A model generated the notes under the pieces. It did not search any database. It was not told where the DNA came from and saw nothing but the letters and a program-made list of their open reading frames with translations. DNA of 64,000 bases from contig NZ_JAFRDR010000004.1 of NCBI RefSeq assembly GCF_017377795.1, positions 434,001-498,000 of the forward strand. Direction: 5' to 3'. The first letter of the stretch is position 1. Each line of letters begins with the position of its first letter. The translations under genes were made by a program, and so were the position numbers. Below, piece after piece: positions 34,393 to 44,668 of this stretch. Origin of the DNA: Williamsia soli (GTDB lineage Bacteria > Actinomycetota > Actinomycetes > Mycobacteriales > Mycobacteriaceae).

Positions 34393-37300
34393 GTGAACCC
34401 ACAGAACTCGACGGTCCCCGATGACAACGGACCGGGGCCGGACACCGCATCGCAGACCGGCCGGGTCTACCCGGTCGTCGATCTGACCAACGGATCGAGG
34501 TCAGGCGCGCCATCGTTCCCCGAAGTGGAGGAACGGGTCCTTGCTTACTGGCAGTCCGACGACACTTTCCGCGCGTCCATCGACAATCGCAGCGACGCCC
34601 CCGAGTTCGTCTTCTACGACGGCCCGCCCTTCGCCAACGGTTTGCCGCACTACGGTCATCTACTGACCGGCTACGTCAAAGATCTCGTCCCGCGCTTTCA
34701 GACCATGCGTGGCAAGAAGGTGGACCGGCGTTTCGGGTGGGACACCCATGGTCTTCCCGCCGAACTCGAGGCCGAGCGGCAGCTGGGCATCACCGACAAG
34801 TCACAGATCGAGACGATGGGCGTCGCGAAGTTCAACGACTACTGCCGCGCCTCGGTGATGCGGTACGCCGACGAGTGGCGTGAGTACGTCACCCGCCAGG
34901 CGCGCTGGGTCGACTTCGACAACGACTACAAGACCCTCGACATCGACTTCATGGAGTCGGTCATGTGGGCGTTCAAAGCCCTCCACGACAAGGGACTCGT
35001 CTACCAGGGATACCGTGTTCTCCCGTACTCCTGGTACGAGCAGACGCCGCTCTCGAATCAGGAGAGCAAGCTCGACGACGCGTACAAGATGCGCCAGGAC
35101 CCGGCCGTCACGGTGCGGATGACGTTGGACACGGGCGACTCCGGTCCCGCCGAGCTGAACGGTGTCGACGCGTTGATCTGGACGACGACGCCGTGGACAC
35201 TTCCGTCAAACCTCGCAATCGCCGTCAATCCCGTCACCGAGTACAGCCACGTGCGCGCCGAGGACGGAAAGCAGTATCTGCTGGCGGCTGCACTGGTCGG
35301 TGCCTACGCGCGCGAACTGGGTGAGGACCCCGAGGTTCTCGGAACTTACACCGGAGCGCAGCTCGAAAACCTGGAGTACCGGCCCCCGTTCGACTTCTTC
35401 CTCGGTCACGACGGTGCTCACCGGGTGTTGCTCGGCGACTACGTCACCACCGAGAGCGGCACCGGAATCGTGCACCTGGCGCCGGCCTTCGGTGAAGAGG
35501 ACATGGAGCTCGCGACGGCCTACGGCATCGAGGTGGTCCAACCGCTCGATCCCGGCGGCAAGTTCACTGCGCTCGTGCCGCCGTATGAGGGCCTGATGGT
35601 CTTCGACGCCAACCCGGTGATCATCAAAGACCTCAAGGCGGCGGGAAAGATCCTGCGCCACGAGACGATCGAGCACTCCTACCCGCACTCGTGGCGGTCC
35701 GGTAAACCGTTGATCTACATGGCTGTTCCGTCATGGTTCGTCGCCGTCACGACGTTCCGTGATCGCATGGTGGAGCTGAACAAGCAGATCGAATGGTCAC
35801 CGGAACACATCCGTGACGGCCAATTCGGCAAATGGCTCGAAGGTGCTCGCGACTGGAACATCAGCCGCAACCGCTACTGGGGTGCACCCATCCCGGTGTG
35901 GGTTTCGGACGATCCCGAGTACCCACGTGTGGACGTGTACGGCAGCCTCGATGAGCTCGAGCGCGACTTCGGGGTGCGCCCGGACAATCTGCACCGGCCG
36001 CACATCGACGAGCTCACGCGCGCCAATCCCGATGACCCCAGCGGTAAGTCGACCATGCGTCGGGTACCCGAGGTCCTCGACTGCTGGTTCGAATCGGGAT
36101 CGATGCCCTTTGCCCAGGTGCACTATCCGTTCGAGAACACCGATTGGTTCGAGGGCACCGATACCGAACCCGGACACAGTCCCGGCGATTTCATCGTCGA
36201 GTACAACGGGCAGACGCGCGGGTGGTTCTACAACCTGCACGTGCTCTCGACCGCGCTGTTCGACAGGCCGGCATTCCGAACCGTCGCCGCCCACGGCATC
36301 GTCCTGGGCGATGACGGCCAGAAGATGTCGAAGTCGAAGCGGAACTACCCCGACGTGAACGAGGTGTTCGACCGCGATGGCAGCGACGCCATGCGGTGGT
36401 TCTTGATGGCTTCGCCGATCCTGCGGGGCGGCAATCTCGTTGTCACAGAACGCGGTATCCGTGAAGGTGTCCGACAGGCGCTGCTGCCCCTGTGGAACGC
36501 CTACAGCTTCTTGCAGTTGTATGCCGAGCGGCCCGCGCAGTGGAGTACAGCCTCGACCAATGTGCTGGACCGGTACATCCTGGCGAAGGCCGCGGCCACG
36601 CGCGAGGTGATGACCGCACAGATGGAGACCTATGATGTCGCTGGTGCGTGCGAGGAGTTCCGGCACTTCTGTGACGCCCTGACGAATTGGTATGTGCGAC
36701 GGTCACGTTCGCGGTTCTGGGCCGGCCAGGACGAGGCCCCGGAAGCATTCGACACGCTCTACACGGTGCTCGAGGTGGCTTGCCGTCTCGCGGCTCCGTT
36801 GCTGCCGCTGGCCACCGAGGCGATCTGGCGTGGGTTGACGGGGGAGCGGTCGGTTCATCTGACCGACTGGCCGACCGAAGACGAACTGCCCGCCGATCAG
36901 GAGCTCGTCGCGGCGATGGATGATGTGCAGGCGGTGTGCTCGGTCGCGTCCAGTCTGCGCAAGGCGAACAAACTGCGTGTGCGACTTCCGTTGCCGTCGT
37001 TGACGATCGCATCGGCCGATGCCGCGCGGCTGGCACCGTACACCGACCTCATCGCCGACGAGATGAATGTGAAGTCGGTGCAGTTGACCGACGACGCCGA
37101 TCAATACGGGCGGGTGGAGCTGGCGGTGAACGCGAGGGTCGCCGGACCACGGCTGGGCAAGGACGTGCAGCGAGTCATCAAGGCGGTCAAGTCGGGGAAC
37201 GTCAGCATCACCGAGCGTGACGGCGTCGAGGTGGTGAGCGCCGACGGCATCGAACTGTTGGACGGCGAGTTCACCCGCAAACTCGTTGCGGTGAAACCGG

Positions 37301-37629
37301 AGTCCACGGCCGAGCTCCCGGCCGCCGCCGGTCTGGTCGTGCTCGACACCGCGGTCACCGAGGAGCTCGAGGCCGAGGGCTGGGCCAAGGACAGGATCCG
37401 CGAACTCCAGGAGGCCCGCCGATCGGCCGGGTTCGACGTGTCCGACCGGATCGCAGTGCAGCTCGCTGTGCCTGCTGATCACCTCGAGTGGGCGCAGCGA
37501 CATCGCGACCTGATCGCCGGAGAGATCCTGGCGGTGCAGCTCGACCTGGTCGACGCGCGGACGGATGAACCGTTGGGGAACTGGGTCGCCCTCGGCGACG
37601 GTGTCCAGGCCACGCTCACCAAGGCCTGA
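34393..37629 (+). CDS. ileS: Isoleucyl-tRNA synthetase
   Basis: A 1078-residue class I synthetase charging tRNA-Ile. The HIGH motif appears as HYGH (86-89) and KMSKS is at 644-648. The CP1 editing domain with [11 protein letters not shown] lies between them. The eukaryote-like sequence ([33 protein letters not shown]) and length match the IleS2 type of mycobacteria, which is typically less sensitive to mupirocin. GTG at 34393 follows GAGGAGA by 6 nt. Expression is controlled by the T-box in the leader. Confidence 0.96.
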   Translation: MNPQNSTVPDDNGPGPDTASQTGRVYPVVDLTNGSRSGAPSFPEVEERVLAYWQSDDTFRASIDNRSDAPEFVFYDGPPFANGLPHYGHLLTGYVKDLVPRFQTMRGKKVDRRFGWDTHGLPAELEAERQLGITDKSQIETMGVAKFNDYCRASVMRYADEWREYVTRQARWVDFDNDYKTLDIDFMESVMWAFKALHDKGLVYQGYRVLPYSWYEQTPLSNQESKLDDAYKMRQDPAVTVRMTLDTGDSGPAELNGVDALIWTTTPWTLPSNLAIAVNPVTEYSHVRAEDGKQYLLAAALVGAYARELGEDPEVLGTYTGAQLENLEYRPPFDFFLGHDGAHRVLLGDYVTTESGTGIVHLAPAFGEEDMELATAYGIEVVQPLDPGGKFTALVPPYEGLMVFDANPVIIKDLKAAGKILRHETIEHSYPHSWRSGKPLIYMAVPSWFVAVTTFRDRMVELNKQIEWSPEHIRDGQFGKWLEGARDWNISRNRYWGAPIPVWVSDDPEYPRVDVYGSLDELERDFGVRPDNLHRPHIDELTRANPDDPSGKSTMRRVPEVLDCWFESGSMPFAQVHYPFENTDWFEGTDTEPGHSPGDFIVEYNGQTRGWFYNLHVLSTALFDRPAFRTVAAHGIVLGDDGQKMSKSKRNYPDVNEVFDRDGSDAMRWFLMASPILRGGNLVVTERGIREGVRQALLPLWNAYSFLQLYAERPAQWSTASTNVLDRYILAKAAATREVMTAQMETYDVAGACEEFRHFCDALTNWYVRRSRSRFWAGQDEAPEAFDTLYTVLEVACRLAAPLLPLATEAIWRGLTGERSVHLTDWPTEDELPADQELVAAMDDVQAVCSVASSLRKANKLRVRLPLPSLTIASADAARLAPYTDLIADEMNVKSVQLTDDADQYGRVELAVNARVAGPRLGKDVQRVIKAVKSGNVSITERDGVEVVSADGIELLDGEFTRKLVAVKPESTAELPAAAGLVVLDTAVTEELEAEGWAKDRIRELQEARRSAGFDVSDRIAVQLAVPADHLEWAQRHRDLIAGEILAVQLDLVDARTDEPLGNWVALGDGVQATLTKA

Positions 37630-37635
37630 CCCCCA

Positions 37636-38349
37636 TCATCGGGGGGCGGGGAGGCCGAGTCGGCCGAGTAGCCCGTCGATCTGCACGGTGAACAGCACCG
37701 ACAGGTCGACGGGAGGCTCGGCGCCGAACTGACCGAACACCTCGAGACTCGTGAGCCCGACGGTGATGGCCCACAGCGCGAGTGCCGCGTGCATGGCGTC
37801 GTCGCTCATCTGCACATCGAACTCGGAGGTGACCGAGTCGAAGTCCAACACCGGGGTGGCGTCCTCCGGCGGAGCGAACACGATGTGCTCGTCGGCCGCG
37901 GCGAATGTGCGGACGAGGAGCCCGACCACGCGGGTGCCTGGTTCGGTTGTCTGCTCGGCGGGTGCCTGATATCCGGGAACCGGGCTGCCGTACAGCAGCG
38001 CGTACCGGGCCGGCTCGGCCACCGCCCAGTCGCGGAAGGCGTGGCAGCTCAGTCTCAACTGCTCGCGGGAGTCGTCGGCGGGTGCGGTGGCGTGCGCCGC
38101 GAGGACTCGATCGGCGAGCTCTGTGTAGGCATCGACGACCAGCAGGGTCAGCAGGTCATCCCGAGAGGCCACGTAGCGATACACCGCTGAGGACACCAGG
38201 TCGAGATCGCGCGCTATGGCGCGCAGGGACAGCGCGGCCGCGCCGTAGGTGGCGAGGTGTTCACGACCGAGTTCGAGGATCCGTTGCTGCGTGCGTGCCC
38301 TGGCCTGTGCTCGTGGCGTCAGTTGATCAGGGATCGAGGAATCGGTCAT
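37636..38349 (-). CDS. TetR/AcrR-family repressor
   Basis: A 237-residue regulator. The N-terminal HTH reads RILELGREHLATYGAAALSLRAIARDLDLVSSAVYRYVASRDDLLTLLV, a clear TetR DNA-binding domain. The C-terminal part, with FRDWAVAEPARYALLYGSPVPGYQAP, resembles the WHG-type ligand-binding domain. ATG at 38349 is chosen over 38418 because the latter would run over the operators. The gene is divergent from the F420-type oxidoreductase gene across 116 bp that holds two similar palindromes, suggesting autoregulation and control of that gene. The inducer is unknown. Confidence 0.88.
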   Translation of the reverse strand: MTDSSIPDQLTPRAQARARTQQRILELGREHLATYGAAALSLRAIARDLDLVSSAVYRYVASRDDLLTLLVVDAYTELADRVLAAHATAPADDSREQLRLSCHAFRDWAVAEPARYALLYGSPVPGYQAPAEQTTEPGTRVVGLLVRTFAAADEHIVFAPPEDATPVLDFDSVTSEFDVQMSDDAMHAALALWAITVGLTSLEVFGQFGAEPPVDLSVLFTVQIDGLLGRLGLPAPR

Positions 38350-38367
38350 CTGCCGATCGTGCCATAA

Positions 38368-38384
38368 AGAGAGCGGTGCTCTTG
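38368..38384. promoter_or_regulatory. TetR operator candidate, imperfect copy
   Basis: AGAGAGCGGTGCTCTTG matches the nearby perfect palindrome at 14 of 17 positions. It begins 18 bp upstream of the tetR start. Confidence 0.6.
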
Positions 38385-38419
38385 CTTTTCCGGGTCGAGG
38401 GGTGCACACTCGTGACAAC

Positions 38420-38436
38420 AGAGAGCAGTGCTCTCT
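38420..38436. promoter_or_regulatory. TetR operator candidate, perfect palindrome
   Basis: AGAGAGCA-G-TGCTCTCT is a perfect 8-bp inverted repeat about 30 bp before the oxidoreductase start. It begins 52 bp from the imperfect copy, close to five helical turns. Confidence 0.7.
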
Positions 38437-38465
38437 AATCTGATTTTACGATCGAGGAGCCCACC

Positions 38466-38927
38466 ATGACCGCAATGACCCACTACAACCGCCCCGGCAA
38501 GAGCGTCCACCTCTTCAACGGCATGGTCGCCTGGCTGGCCGATCGCGGCATCACGCTCGCCGGCGCCAGGACGCTCGAGGTCCGGGGACGCAAGTCCGGT
38601 AATCTGCAACGTATTCCGGTCAATCCGCTCCGGCTCGGTGGCCGTACCTACCTGATCGGCGCACGCGGCGACACCCAGTGGTCGCGCAACGTTCGTGCGG
38701 CGGGGAGTTGCGCCTTGCGTGGCGGCAGGAACGCAGTCACCTACCGTGCGCTCGAGGTGGCCCTCGAGGACAAGCCGGTAGTACTGCGGCCCTACCTCAA
38801 GCGGTGGGGCTGGGAGGTCGGGGCGTTGCTGCCGGTCAAGATCACGGCCACGTCAACCGACGCAGAGTTGCTGTCTGCGGCTGGTTCGATACCGGTGTTC
38901 GAACTGATCGCGCAGCCGCGCACCTGA
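38466..38927 (+). CDS. Deazaflavin (F420)-dependent nitroreductase-family protein
   Basis: A 153-residue protein of the Ddn-like split-barrel family. Visible is the family core [39 protein letters not shown] and the beta strand [20 protein letters not shown] at 38466 follows GAGGAG by 7 nt. Such proteins use F420H2 to reduce quinones, nitro compounds or other electrophiles. The divergent TetR gene and shared operators suggest induction by a ligand or toxic compound. The substrate is unknown. Confidence 0.85.
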   Translation: MTAMTHYNRPGKSVHLFNGMVAWLADRGITLAGARTLEVRGRKSGNLQRIPVNPLRLGGRTYLIGARGDTQWSRNVRAAGSCALRGGRNAVTYRALEVALEDKPVVLRPYLKRWGWEVGALLPVKITATSTDAELLSAAGSIPVFELIAQPRT

Positions 38928-38956
38928 GCGAGCCGAGGAGGCTTACCATCGACCTT

Positions 38957-40360
38957 GTGCGGCAGCAAGACGGGAACACCAGTTCCCGATGGGTGATGCA
39001 CATCGATATGGATGCGTTCTTCGCGTCCGTCGAGCAGCTCACGCGGCCGACACTTCGCGGCCGCCCAGTGCTGGTCGGGGGACTGGGCGGCCGCGGGGTC
39101 GTGGCCGGCTGCAGCTACGAGGCGCGGGTCTTCGGAGCGCATTCTGCGATGCCGATGCACCAGGCGCGACGACTCGTCGGATCTGGCGCCGTGGTGCTGC
39201 CACCGCGCGGATCGGTCTATCGGGCGGTCAGTGTCCGCGTGTTCGGCCTCATCCGTGAATTGGTGCCCGTGATTGAGATGCTCTCGTTTGACGAGGCGTT
39301 CGGTGAACCCGCGGAGTTGGCCGGTGCGGACGCCGACGATGCCCGGCAGTTCGCGGAGCGGGTGCGTAAACGGATCAGCGATGAAGTAGGCCTGGCCGCG
39401 TCGGTGGGCTTCGGGAGCGGCAAGCAGATCGCCAAGATCGCCTCCGGGATGGCCAAGCCGGATGGGGTTGTCGTCGTCACTCCCGCCGAGCAGCGGGAGT
39501 TTCTCGCACGGCTGCCGGTGCGCAAGCTGTGGGGTATCGGCCCGGTTGCGGGAGAGCGGTTGCAGCGGTTGGGAATCGACACCATCGGGGACCTCGCGCG
39601 CATGTCGCCGGTCGAGGTGTCCTCGGTGCTCGGGGCCACGGTGGGCCCGGGGTTGCACCTGCTGGCACAGGGTGTCGATGACCGACCCGTTGCCGAACGT
39701 GCTTCGGCAAAGCAGATCAGCGCGGAATCGACCTTTGCCGAGGACATCACCGACCTCGTCCGGCTGCGGGTGGCGGTGGAGCGCGCCGCGGCATCGGCCC
39801 ACCGCCGACTACTGAGTGACGGGCGTGGATCTCGGACGGTGGTCGTCAAACTGAAGAAGTCGGACATGTCGGTACTGACCCGATCGAGCACGTTGCCGGC
39901 GGCCACGACCGAATTGCCGGTCCTGGCCGCGGCGGCGCAGCGACTGGCGATCGATCCGCAGGAGATCGGACCCATCAGGCTCGTCGGGGTCGGGTACTCG
40001 GGTTTGACCGCGGTGCAACAGTTCTCGATGTTCCCCGAGCTGGATGAGTTCGAGGGGGCAGAGGCCACCGCCGACGAGTCATCGACCGAAGAGGCGTTCC
40101 ATCCCGGTGGCCGCAATCCGGAAGCAGACCGACTGCGCTGGTCGACCGGCAACGACGTGCGACACGCCGAACATGGACTGGGCTGGGTGCAGGGCAGCGG
40201 CCATGGCCGGGTGACCGTCCGGTTCGAGACCCGCGGCAGTGGCCCCGGATTCGCGAAGACCTTTGCTCTCGACGATCCAGCGTTGGAAGAAGCGGACTCG
40301 CTGCACACCTTGGATTGGCCGGACGAGTTCCTGAAAGCGGCGACGGCAGAGGAAGAGTGA
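38957..40360 (+). CDS. dinB: Y-family DNA polymerase IV
   Basis: A 467-residue translesion polymerase. Motifs are [14 protein letters not shown] (catalytic Asp17), [14 protein letters not shown], the second catalytic block [10 protein letters not shown], the helix-hairpin-helix [18 protein letters not shown], and a clamp-binding QQFSMF near residue 355. The extra C-terminal 110 residues, length and position near ileS and ansA match DinX (Rv1537). GTG at 38957 is the best start, but ATG at 38996 is also possible. A GAAC-N4-GTTC element lies at the 5' end. It copies past damaged bases at low fidelity. Confidence 0.93.
   Translation: MRQQDGNTSSRWVMHIDMDAFFASVEQLTRPTLRGRPVLVGGLGGRGVVAGCSYEARVFGAHSAMPMHQARRLVGSGAVVLPPRGSVYRAVSVRVFGLIRELVPVIEMLSFDEAFGEPAELAGADADDARQFAERVRKRISDEVGLAASVGFGSGKQIAKIASGMAKPDGVVVVTPAEQREFLARLPVRKLWGIGPVAGERLQRLGIDTIGDLARMSPVEVSSVLGATVGPGLHLLAQGVDDRPVAERASAKQISAESTFAEDITDLVRLRVAVERAAASAHRRLLSDGRGSRTVVVKLKKSDMSVLTRSSTLPAATTELPVLAAAAQRLAIDPQEIGPIRLVGVGYSGLTAVQQFSMFPELDEFEGAEATADESSTEEAFHPGGRNPEADRLRWSTGNDVRHAEHGLGWVQGSGHGRVTVRFETRGSGPGFAKTFALDDPALEEADSLHTLDWPDEFLKAATAEEE
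38971..38988. promoter_or_regulatory. LexA-like palindrome at the 5' end of dinB
   Basis: CGGGAAC-ACCA-GTTCCCG is a perfect 7-bp inverted repeat containing GAAC-N4-GTTC, the core of actinobacterial SOS boxes. The flanks (GG/CC) differ from the usual TC/GA. It lies within codons 5-11 of the assigned frame, or 8 bp before the alternative ATG at 38996. Confidence 0.4.
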
Positions 40361-40377
40361 TGCGGGACGTGCCCGGG

Positions 40378-41310
40378 TCATGCGGTAGCGAAGAACTCGG
40401 CAACCTCAGAGCGGTTACCGCCGCCGGCGAGCACGGCCTGCAACGCAATTCGCGCCTGGGATGCGCGTAGCCACGGTGAGATGATTGCGCCCCTGTTCAC
40501 CAGGTCGACGGCCCCACCGCCACCGCCGTAGTGCGCGATGACAGGGCCCTTCGGAACCCGTGAGCACACCACCACGACCACTCCTCGATCGATGACCCGC
40601 GCCACCGCGTCGACGACGTCGGTGTGGGTGTTGCCGGAACCCGTTGCGGCCAGGACGATTCCCGCAGCACCCTGATCGGCGCTCCAGTCGAGCAGTGCCG
40701 GGTCGACGCCCGGATACAGCGACAGCAGGTCGACCCTGGTTCCGGCGATGAGAGTCGGCGGTATCACCGGGCGGGGCAGATCGACTCGGACCACAGAGAA
40801 CGGAGCGGGGGCCCCGCTGTCGAGTTTGGTCGCCCCGCGCGCCGGCGTCAGCGAGTCGCTCATCGCGATCAGCACTCCACGGTCCCGAAGATGGGCGTCC
40901 GCGGCCGCCGCGACGGCCGCCGACAGGTTTGCGGGGCCGTCGGCATCGGGGGAGTCGGCGGGACGCTGGGCCCCGGTCATGATCAGCGGACGTGGATCGT
41001 CGTGCATGAGATCGAGCAACATCGCCGTTTCTTCCATGGTGTCGGTGCCGTGGGTCACGACCACACCGCAGACGTTCGGATCGGCGAATTCAACGTCGAC
41101 CGCGAGCCGGATGGAGTCCTGATCCGCCGGCAGGATGGCCGACGAGTCGACGTGCAAGACTTCGCGGACGCGGAGTGCGATGTCAGGTGGCGCGATGCCT
41201 GCGACGAGATCGTCGCCGCGGACGTCCGGCCGGGCGCCGCCGGCAAATCCACGGCTGGCAATCGTTCCACCGGTGGTGAGAACCGACACCACCGCACCCG
41301 TCTTGACCAT
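40378..41310 (-). CDS. ansA: L-asparaginase
   Basis: A 310-residue asparaginase/glutaminase-fold enzyme hydrolysing Asn to Asp and ammonia. The first catalytic Thr is in SVLTTGGTIAS and the second in GVVVTHGTDTMEETAMLL. AMSDSLTPARGATKLDSGAPAPFS and VLAATGSGNTHTDVVDAV are also typical. No signal peptide is seen, suggesting a cytosolic type I enzyme. The ATG at 41310 gives the normal N-terminus; an ATG at 41352 and a long open upstream region are less likely. It is convergent with dinB (17-bp gap) and matches the position of Rv1538c. Confidence 0.92.
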   Translation of the reverse strand: MVKTGAVVSVLTTGGTIASRGFAGGARPDVRGDDLVAGIAPPDIALRVREVLHVDSSAILPADQDSIRLAVDVEFADPNVCGVVVTHGTDTMEETAMLLDLMHDDPRPLIMTGAQRPADSPDADGPANLSAAVAAAADAHLRDRGVLIAMSDSLTPARGATKLDSGAPAPFSVVRVDLPRPVIPPTLIAGTRVDLLSLYPGVDPALLDWSADQGAAGIVLAATGSGNTHTDVVDAVARVIDRGVVVVVCSRVPKGPVIAHYGGGGGAVDLVNRGAIISPWLRASQARIALQAVLAGGGNRSEVAEFFATA

Positions 41311-41456
41311 GCCCGATAGCTTCTGCCGACGGTGGGCACGCGTCAAATCCATATGTTTTTGGCATAGTGGTGCAGGACCAATGGCCCCAGCGGCCTCACG
41401 ACCAGATCTCACCTGCACACTTTTCGGGTGTCGGGTGTCAATGAGAAGGACGGATT

Positions 41457-41981
41457 TTGAAGTTTCGCAAGTTCGTGACCGCCGGCGTTGCCGTGTGCGC
41501 CTTTCTGTCCATCGCTGCCTGTTCCGATGACGGCGGCAGCGACGACCCGACCACAACGACCAGCACGACCGCGGCCTCGGAGACGAGCACCGGCGGCGGT
41601 GGCCTGACCGACGCCAAGAAGCCCCCGACGGCTGCTGCTCTCAACCAGATGCTGGAGAAGGCCCTCGATCCGAACATCCCGGCGACGGAGAAGACCGAAC
41701 TCGTCGAGGGTTCGGAGAAGGATCCGGCGCTCTTCGACAAGCTCGTCGCAGGTCGCGAAGCGAACCCTGACCTGACCTACGAAATCGTCGCACCGGTTCG
41801 TCCGGCCGGGACGAACCAGGCCAAGGCCAACGTCAAGGTCCAGCTGCCGGACGCTCCTCAGCAGCAGGTCGAAGCGCTCATCGTCTTCGACAACGGCACG
41901 TGGAAGCTGTCGTCCACGACCGTGTGCCTGCTCCTGAGTGGCGCCAACGTCAAGAGCCCGATGTGCCCGGCGAGTAGCTAG
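41457..41981 (+). CDS. MTB12-like secreted lipoprotein
   Basis: A 174-residue lipoprotein. A short signal ending SIAAC puts the lipidated Cys at residue 22. A Ser/Thr/Asp-rich linker follows, then an NTF2-like domain (PTAAALNQMLEKALDPNIPATEKTELVEG through VEALIVFDNGTWKLSSTTVCLLL) resembling the low-molecular-weight antigen MTB12 family. TTG at 41457 is preceded by GAAGGA at about 6 nt and gives a proper MKFRK n-region. A strong terminator follows. Function is unknown; the family is abundant in mycobacterial culture filtrate. Confidence 0.85.
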   Translation: MKFRKFVTAGVAVCAFLSIAACSDDGGSDDPTTTTSTTAASETSTGGGGLTDAKKPPTAAALNQMLEKALDPNIPATEKTELVEGSEKDPALFDKLVAGREANPDLTYEIVAPVRPAGTNQAKANVKVQLPDAPQQQVEALIVFDNGTWKLSSTTVCLLLSGANVKSPMCPASS

Positions 41982-42005
41982 TCTGCCGAGAGCAGTAAGA
42001 CCCTG

Positions 42006-42047
42006 AAAACGGCGTCCCCGCGATTCGATCGTGGGGACGCCGTTTTT
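42006..42047. terminator. Bidirectional terminator between convergent lipoprotein genes
   Basis: AAAACGGCGTCCCC (42006-42019) pairs perfectly with GGGGACGCCGTTTT (42033-42046) around a 13-nt loop. There is a T-run on the + strand and four T on the - strand. Its last T is the first base of the convergent gene's stop codon. Confidence 0.93.
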
Positions 42048-43033
42048 CACTGTCCGGGAGACCAGGTCGATTCGAAGCCGAGCAGCTGACTGAAGGGCTG
42101 GCTCGCGTCCGCACCGATCAGCGTGCGCCCGCCCGAGATCTTCGACTGCCCGGACACCGGGACGCCGCGGGCCAGGTCGACGACCACGGTTCCGGTGCCT
42201 GTCATCGAGTAGCTCTCGATCGTGAGCACACCCCCGTCGGGGAGACGGAACGTGGAATCGACGGGCGATTCATCCACGCTGTAATCGACGGTCAGCACGT
42301 CACCCTCCCGTTTTGTGAGGGTTGCGGTGATCGTCTGACGGACGGTGGCGCCGGCGTTGACCGTGCGGACCGCCTCCCAACGCGCGCCCACGCCCACGGG
42401 TTCTGTGGGAAGTGTCACCGACCGCTGGAATGTGGCGAACAGGGATTCCTCGACCGCCTGCCGCGCGGTGTCGTCGGCGTCTTCACCCGGAAGGATGCGC
42501 AGGGAGATCGGGACGACGCCGGGGCCGATGCTCATACCCGCCCGCGACCCGTCCTGGGCTTTGAGGGCTTGGTTGAGGGCGGTGTCCGGTGACCCCGCAG
42601 CCCCGATCCGCAGATCGATGTCGGTGGCGTCGGAGCAGTTCACCCGTGCGGTCAAGGGCAGATCCACCGTGGTGGCCGTCGTCGCCGGACCTTGGTCGGT
42701 GGTGGGTGACGATGACGTGGATGTGGTGACCAGCTGCGCGGACTGCGCGTTTGCGCGGTCGAAGCCGCTCAACGGGACAGACCTTGGCTCGGCGCCGGGA
42801 TCGACGATGGTGACTTTCGCCGGAGGAACCGGTAGCAGCGCCGCTGCGCTCTGCCCGGCCGTGGAGTCCGTGGCGCAACCGGTCGGTGCCGGTGGCGGCG
42901 GCTGGTCGTCGTCCGAGCCACAACCCGCCAGTCCGAGGGTCAGCAGGGTCACCGCAGCGACCACGACTGGTGGGGTGAGCAGGCGGGAGATCCGGAGGCG
43001 ATGGGGGATGCGCGCAGGAGCTGGAGAGGACAC
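42047..43033 (-). CDS. Hypothetical lipoprotein
   Basis: A 328-residue exported protein with GTG start at 43033. The signal sequence [16 protein letters not shown] places the lipidated Cys at residue 38. A low-complexity Pro/Asp segment and a Ser/Thr-rich linker follow. The remainder is a beta-rich domain with paired [26 protein letters not shown] and [20 protein letters not shown] elements, resembling uncharacterised actinobacterial lipoproteins (possibly DUF6263-like). It is divergent from lspA, whose product processes such lipoproteins. No function is assigned. Confidence 0.7.
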   Translation of the reverse strand: MSSPAPARIPHRLRISRLLTPPVVVAAVTLLTLGLAGCGSDDDQPPPPAPTGCATDSTAGQSAAALLPVPPAKVTIVDPGAEPRSVPLSGFDRANAQSAQLVTTSTSSSPTTDQGPATTATTVDLPLTARVNCSDATDIDLRIGAAGSPDTALNQALKAQDGSRAGMSIGPGVVPISLRILPGEDADDTARQAVEESLFATFQRSVTLPTEPVGVGARWEAVRTVNAGATVRQTITATLTKREGDVLTVDYSVDESPVDSTFRLPDGGVLTIESYSMTGTGTVVVDLARGVPVSGQSKISGGRTLIGADASQPFSQLLGFESTWSPGQ

Positions 43034-43072
43034 GGCAGCCAGCGTATCGAGCCGATCGTGGATGATGGACAG

Positions 43073-43738
43073 GTGACGACCGACCCCACCCCACCCGCCG
43101 CGGACGATTCCGTCGACCAGACCGATGTCCGACCGCGGCCCAGAATGTGGCTGGTGTTGCTGATTGTCGCCGCGATCGTGTTGACCGCCGACCTCATCAC
43201 CAAGATCCTCGCCGTCGCCCTCATCGAGCCCGGCGATCCCGTCGAGATCATCGGCGACACCGTCACCTTCAAACTCGTTCGCAACAGCGGCGCCGCGTTC
43301 TCGATGGCCACCGGCTACACCTGGATTCTGACGATCGTCGCCCTTGCGGTGGTCGTGGGCATCATCCGCTACAGCAAGCGACTCGGGTCGATCTGGTGGG
43401 CCCTGGGCCTCGGCCTGGTGCTCGGCGGTGCGCTGGGCAATCTGATCGACCGGATCTTCCGTGCGCCGGGCCCCCTGCGCGGGCACGTTGTGGACTTCAT
43501 GTCCGTCGGCTGGTGGCCGGTGTTCAACATCGCCGATTCGGCGGTCGTGTGCGGTGCGGTGCTGCTGGTCGGTCTGACCTTGTTCGGGTTCGAGTTCGAC
43601 GGCACCCGCACCGGAAAGAATGCACCGCCGGAGTCTGAGGCGGACCTGTCCGCACCGCAGGAGTCGGAGAGTGCGTCGAATCCGTCGGCGAACGAGCGGT
43701 CCGAGGCCTCGGACAACGGCAAGCGACAGGAACGTTGA
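43073..43738 (+). CDS. lspA: Lipoprotein signal peptidase (signal peptidase II)
   Basis: A 221-residue membrane aspartyl protease that removes lipoprotein signal peptides after diacylglyceryl transfer. Four TM helices are visible. The catalytic aspartates lie in VLTADLITK and [12 protein letters not shown], and [10 protein letters not shown] is the conserved loop. A hydrophilic Glu/Ser/Asn-rich C-terminal extension of about 45 residues follows the last helix. GTG at 43073 is chosen; the frame is open upstream but overlaps the divergent lipoprotein gene. Its TGA overlaps the rluD ATG. The position matches Rv1539. Confidence 0.93.
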   Translation: MTTDPTPPAADDSVDQTDVRPRPRMWLVLLIVAAIVLTADLITKILAVALIEPGDPVEIIGDTVTFKLVRNSGAAFSMATGYTWILTIVALAVVVGIIRYSKRLGSIWWALGLGLVLGGALGNLIDRIFRAPGPLRGHVVDFMSVGWWPVFNIADSAVVCGAVLLVGLTLFGFEFDGTRTGKNAPPESEADLSAPQESESASNPSANERSEASDNGKRQER

Positions 43739-44664
43739 TGCGCGAAGCACGATCCATGCCGATTCCCGAAGGGCTCGAGGGCATGCGGCTCGACGCCGGG
43801 GTGGCACGCCTGCTCGGTCTCTCCCGCACCGTGGCGGCCACCCTGGCCGATGACGGGGACATCAGTGTCGACGGTGTCGCGGTGGGTAAGTCGCACAAAC
43901 TGGTCGGCGGGCAGTGGCTTGATGTCCTGTTGCCCGCACCCGCCCGGGTACTCGCCATCGAGGCCCAACCGGTCGAGGGTATGGAGATCATCTACTCCGA
44001 TGACGACATCGTGGTCGTGGACAAACCGGTCGGGGTGGCCGCCCATGCATCGGTGGGCTGGACCGGATCGACCGTGATCGGCGGCCTCGTCGCCGCGGGT
44101 TTCCGAATCTCCACGTCGGGTTCCCAAGAGCGACAGGGCATCGTGCACCGTCTCGACGTCGGGACGTCCGGGGTGATGGTCGTGGCGGTCTCCGAGCGGG
44201 CCTACACCTTGCTCAAGCGGGCCTTCAAGCAGCGGACCGTCGACAAGCGATACCACGCCATCGTGCAGGGACATCCCGACCCTCCGAGTGGCACCATCGA
44301 CGCACCCATCGGCCGCAGCCGGGGCAATGACTGGAAGTTCACCGTCTCCGCCACGGGAAAGCCGAGTATCACCCACTACGACACGGTCGAGATGTTCCGT
44401 TCGGCAAGCCTGCTCGACGTCCATCTCGAGACCGGCCGGACCCATCAGATTCGGGTGCATTTCTCCGCCTTGCACCACCCGTGCTGCGGCGACCTGACCT
44501 ACGGCGCCGACCCGGTGCTCTCCAAGCGTTTGGGGCTCGAGCGGCAATGGCTGCACGCCCGAGCGCTGTCTTTCGCTCATCCTTCCGACGGTCGACTGGT
44601 GGAGTTCACGAGTCCGTATCCCGCCGATCTCCAGCACGCGCTGGACGAATTGCGGGCCGGTTAG
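43738..44664 (+). CDS. rluD: 23S rRNA pseudouridine synthase, RluD family
   Basis: A 308-residue pseudouridine synthase. An N-terminal S4 RNA-binding domain ([25 protein letters not shown]) precedes the catalytic domain, with the active Asp in [17 protein letters not shown] and conserved [18 protein letters not shown] and [27 protein letters not shown] motifs. ATG at 43738, behind AGGA, overlaps the lspA stop; a TTG at 43735 also exists. RluD modifies helix 69 of 23S rRNA; site specificity here is inferred. It matches Rv1540. Confidence 0.92.
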   Translation: MREARSMPIPEGLEGMRLDAGVARLLGLSRTVAATLADDGDISVDGVAVGKSHKLVGGQWLDVLLPAPARVLAIEAQPVEGMEIIYSDDDIVVVDKPVGVAAHASVGWTGSTVIGGLVAAGFRISTSGSQERQGIVHRLDVGTSGVMVVAVSERAYTLLKRAFKQRTVDKRYHAIVQGHPDPPSGTIDAPIGRSRGNDWKFTVSATGKPSITHYDTVEMFRSASLLDVHLETGRTHQIRVHFSALHHPCCGDLTYGADPVLSKRLGLERQWLHARALSFAHPSDGRLVEFTSPYPADLQHALDELRAG

Positions 44665-44668
44665 CTCG

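Noticed and set aside
41311-41556. Long N-terminal extension of asparaginase
   Set aside because: It overlaps the start of the MTB12-like gene and is basic low-quality sequence; the family N-terminus begins at 41310.
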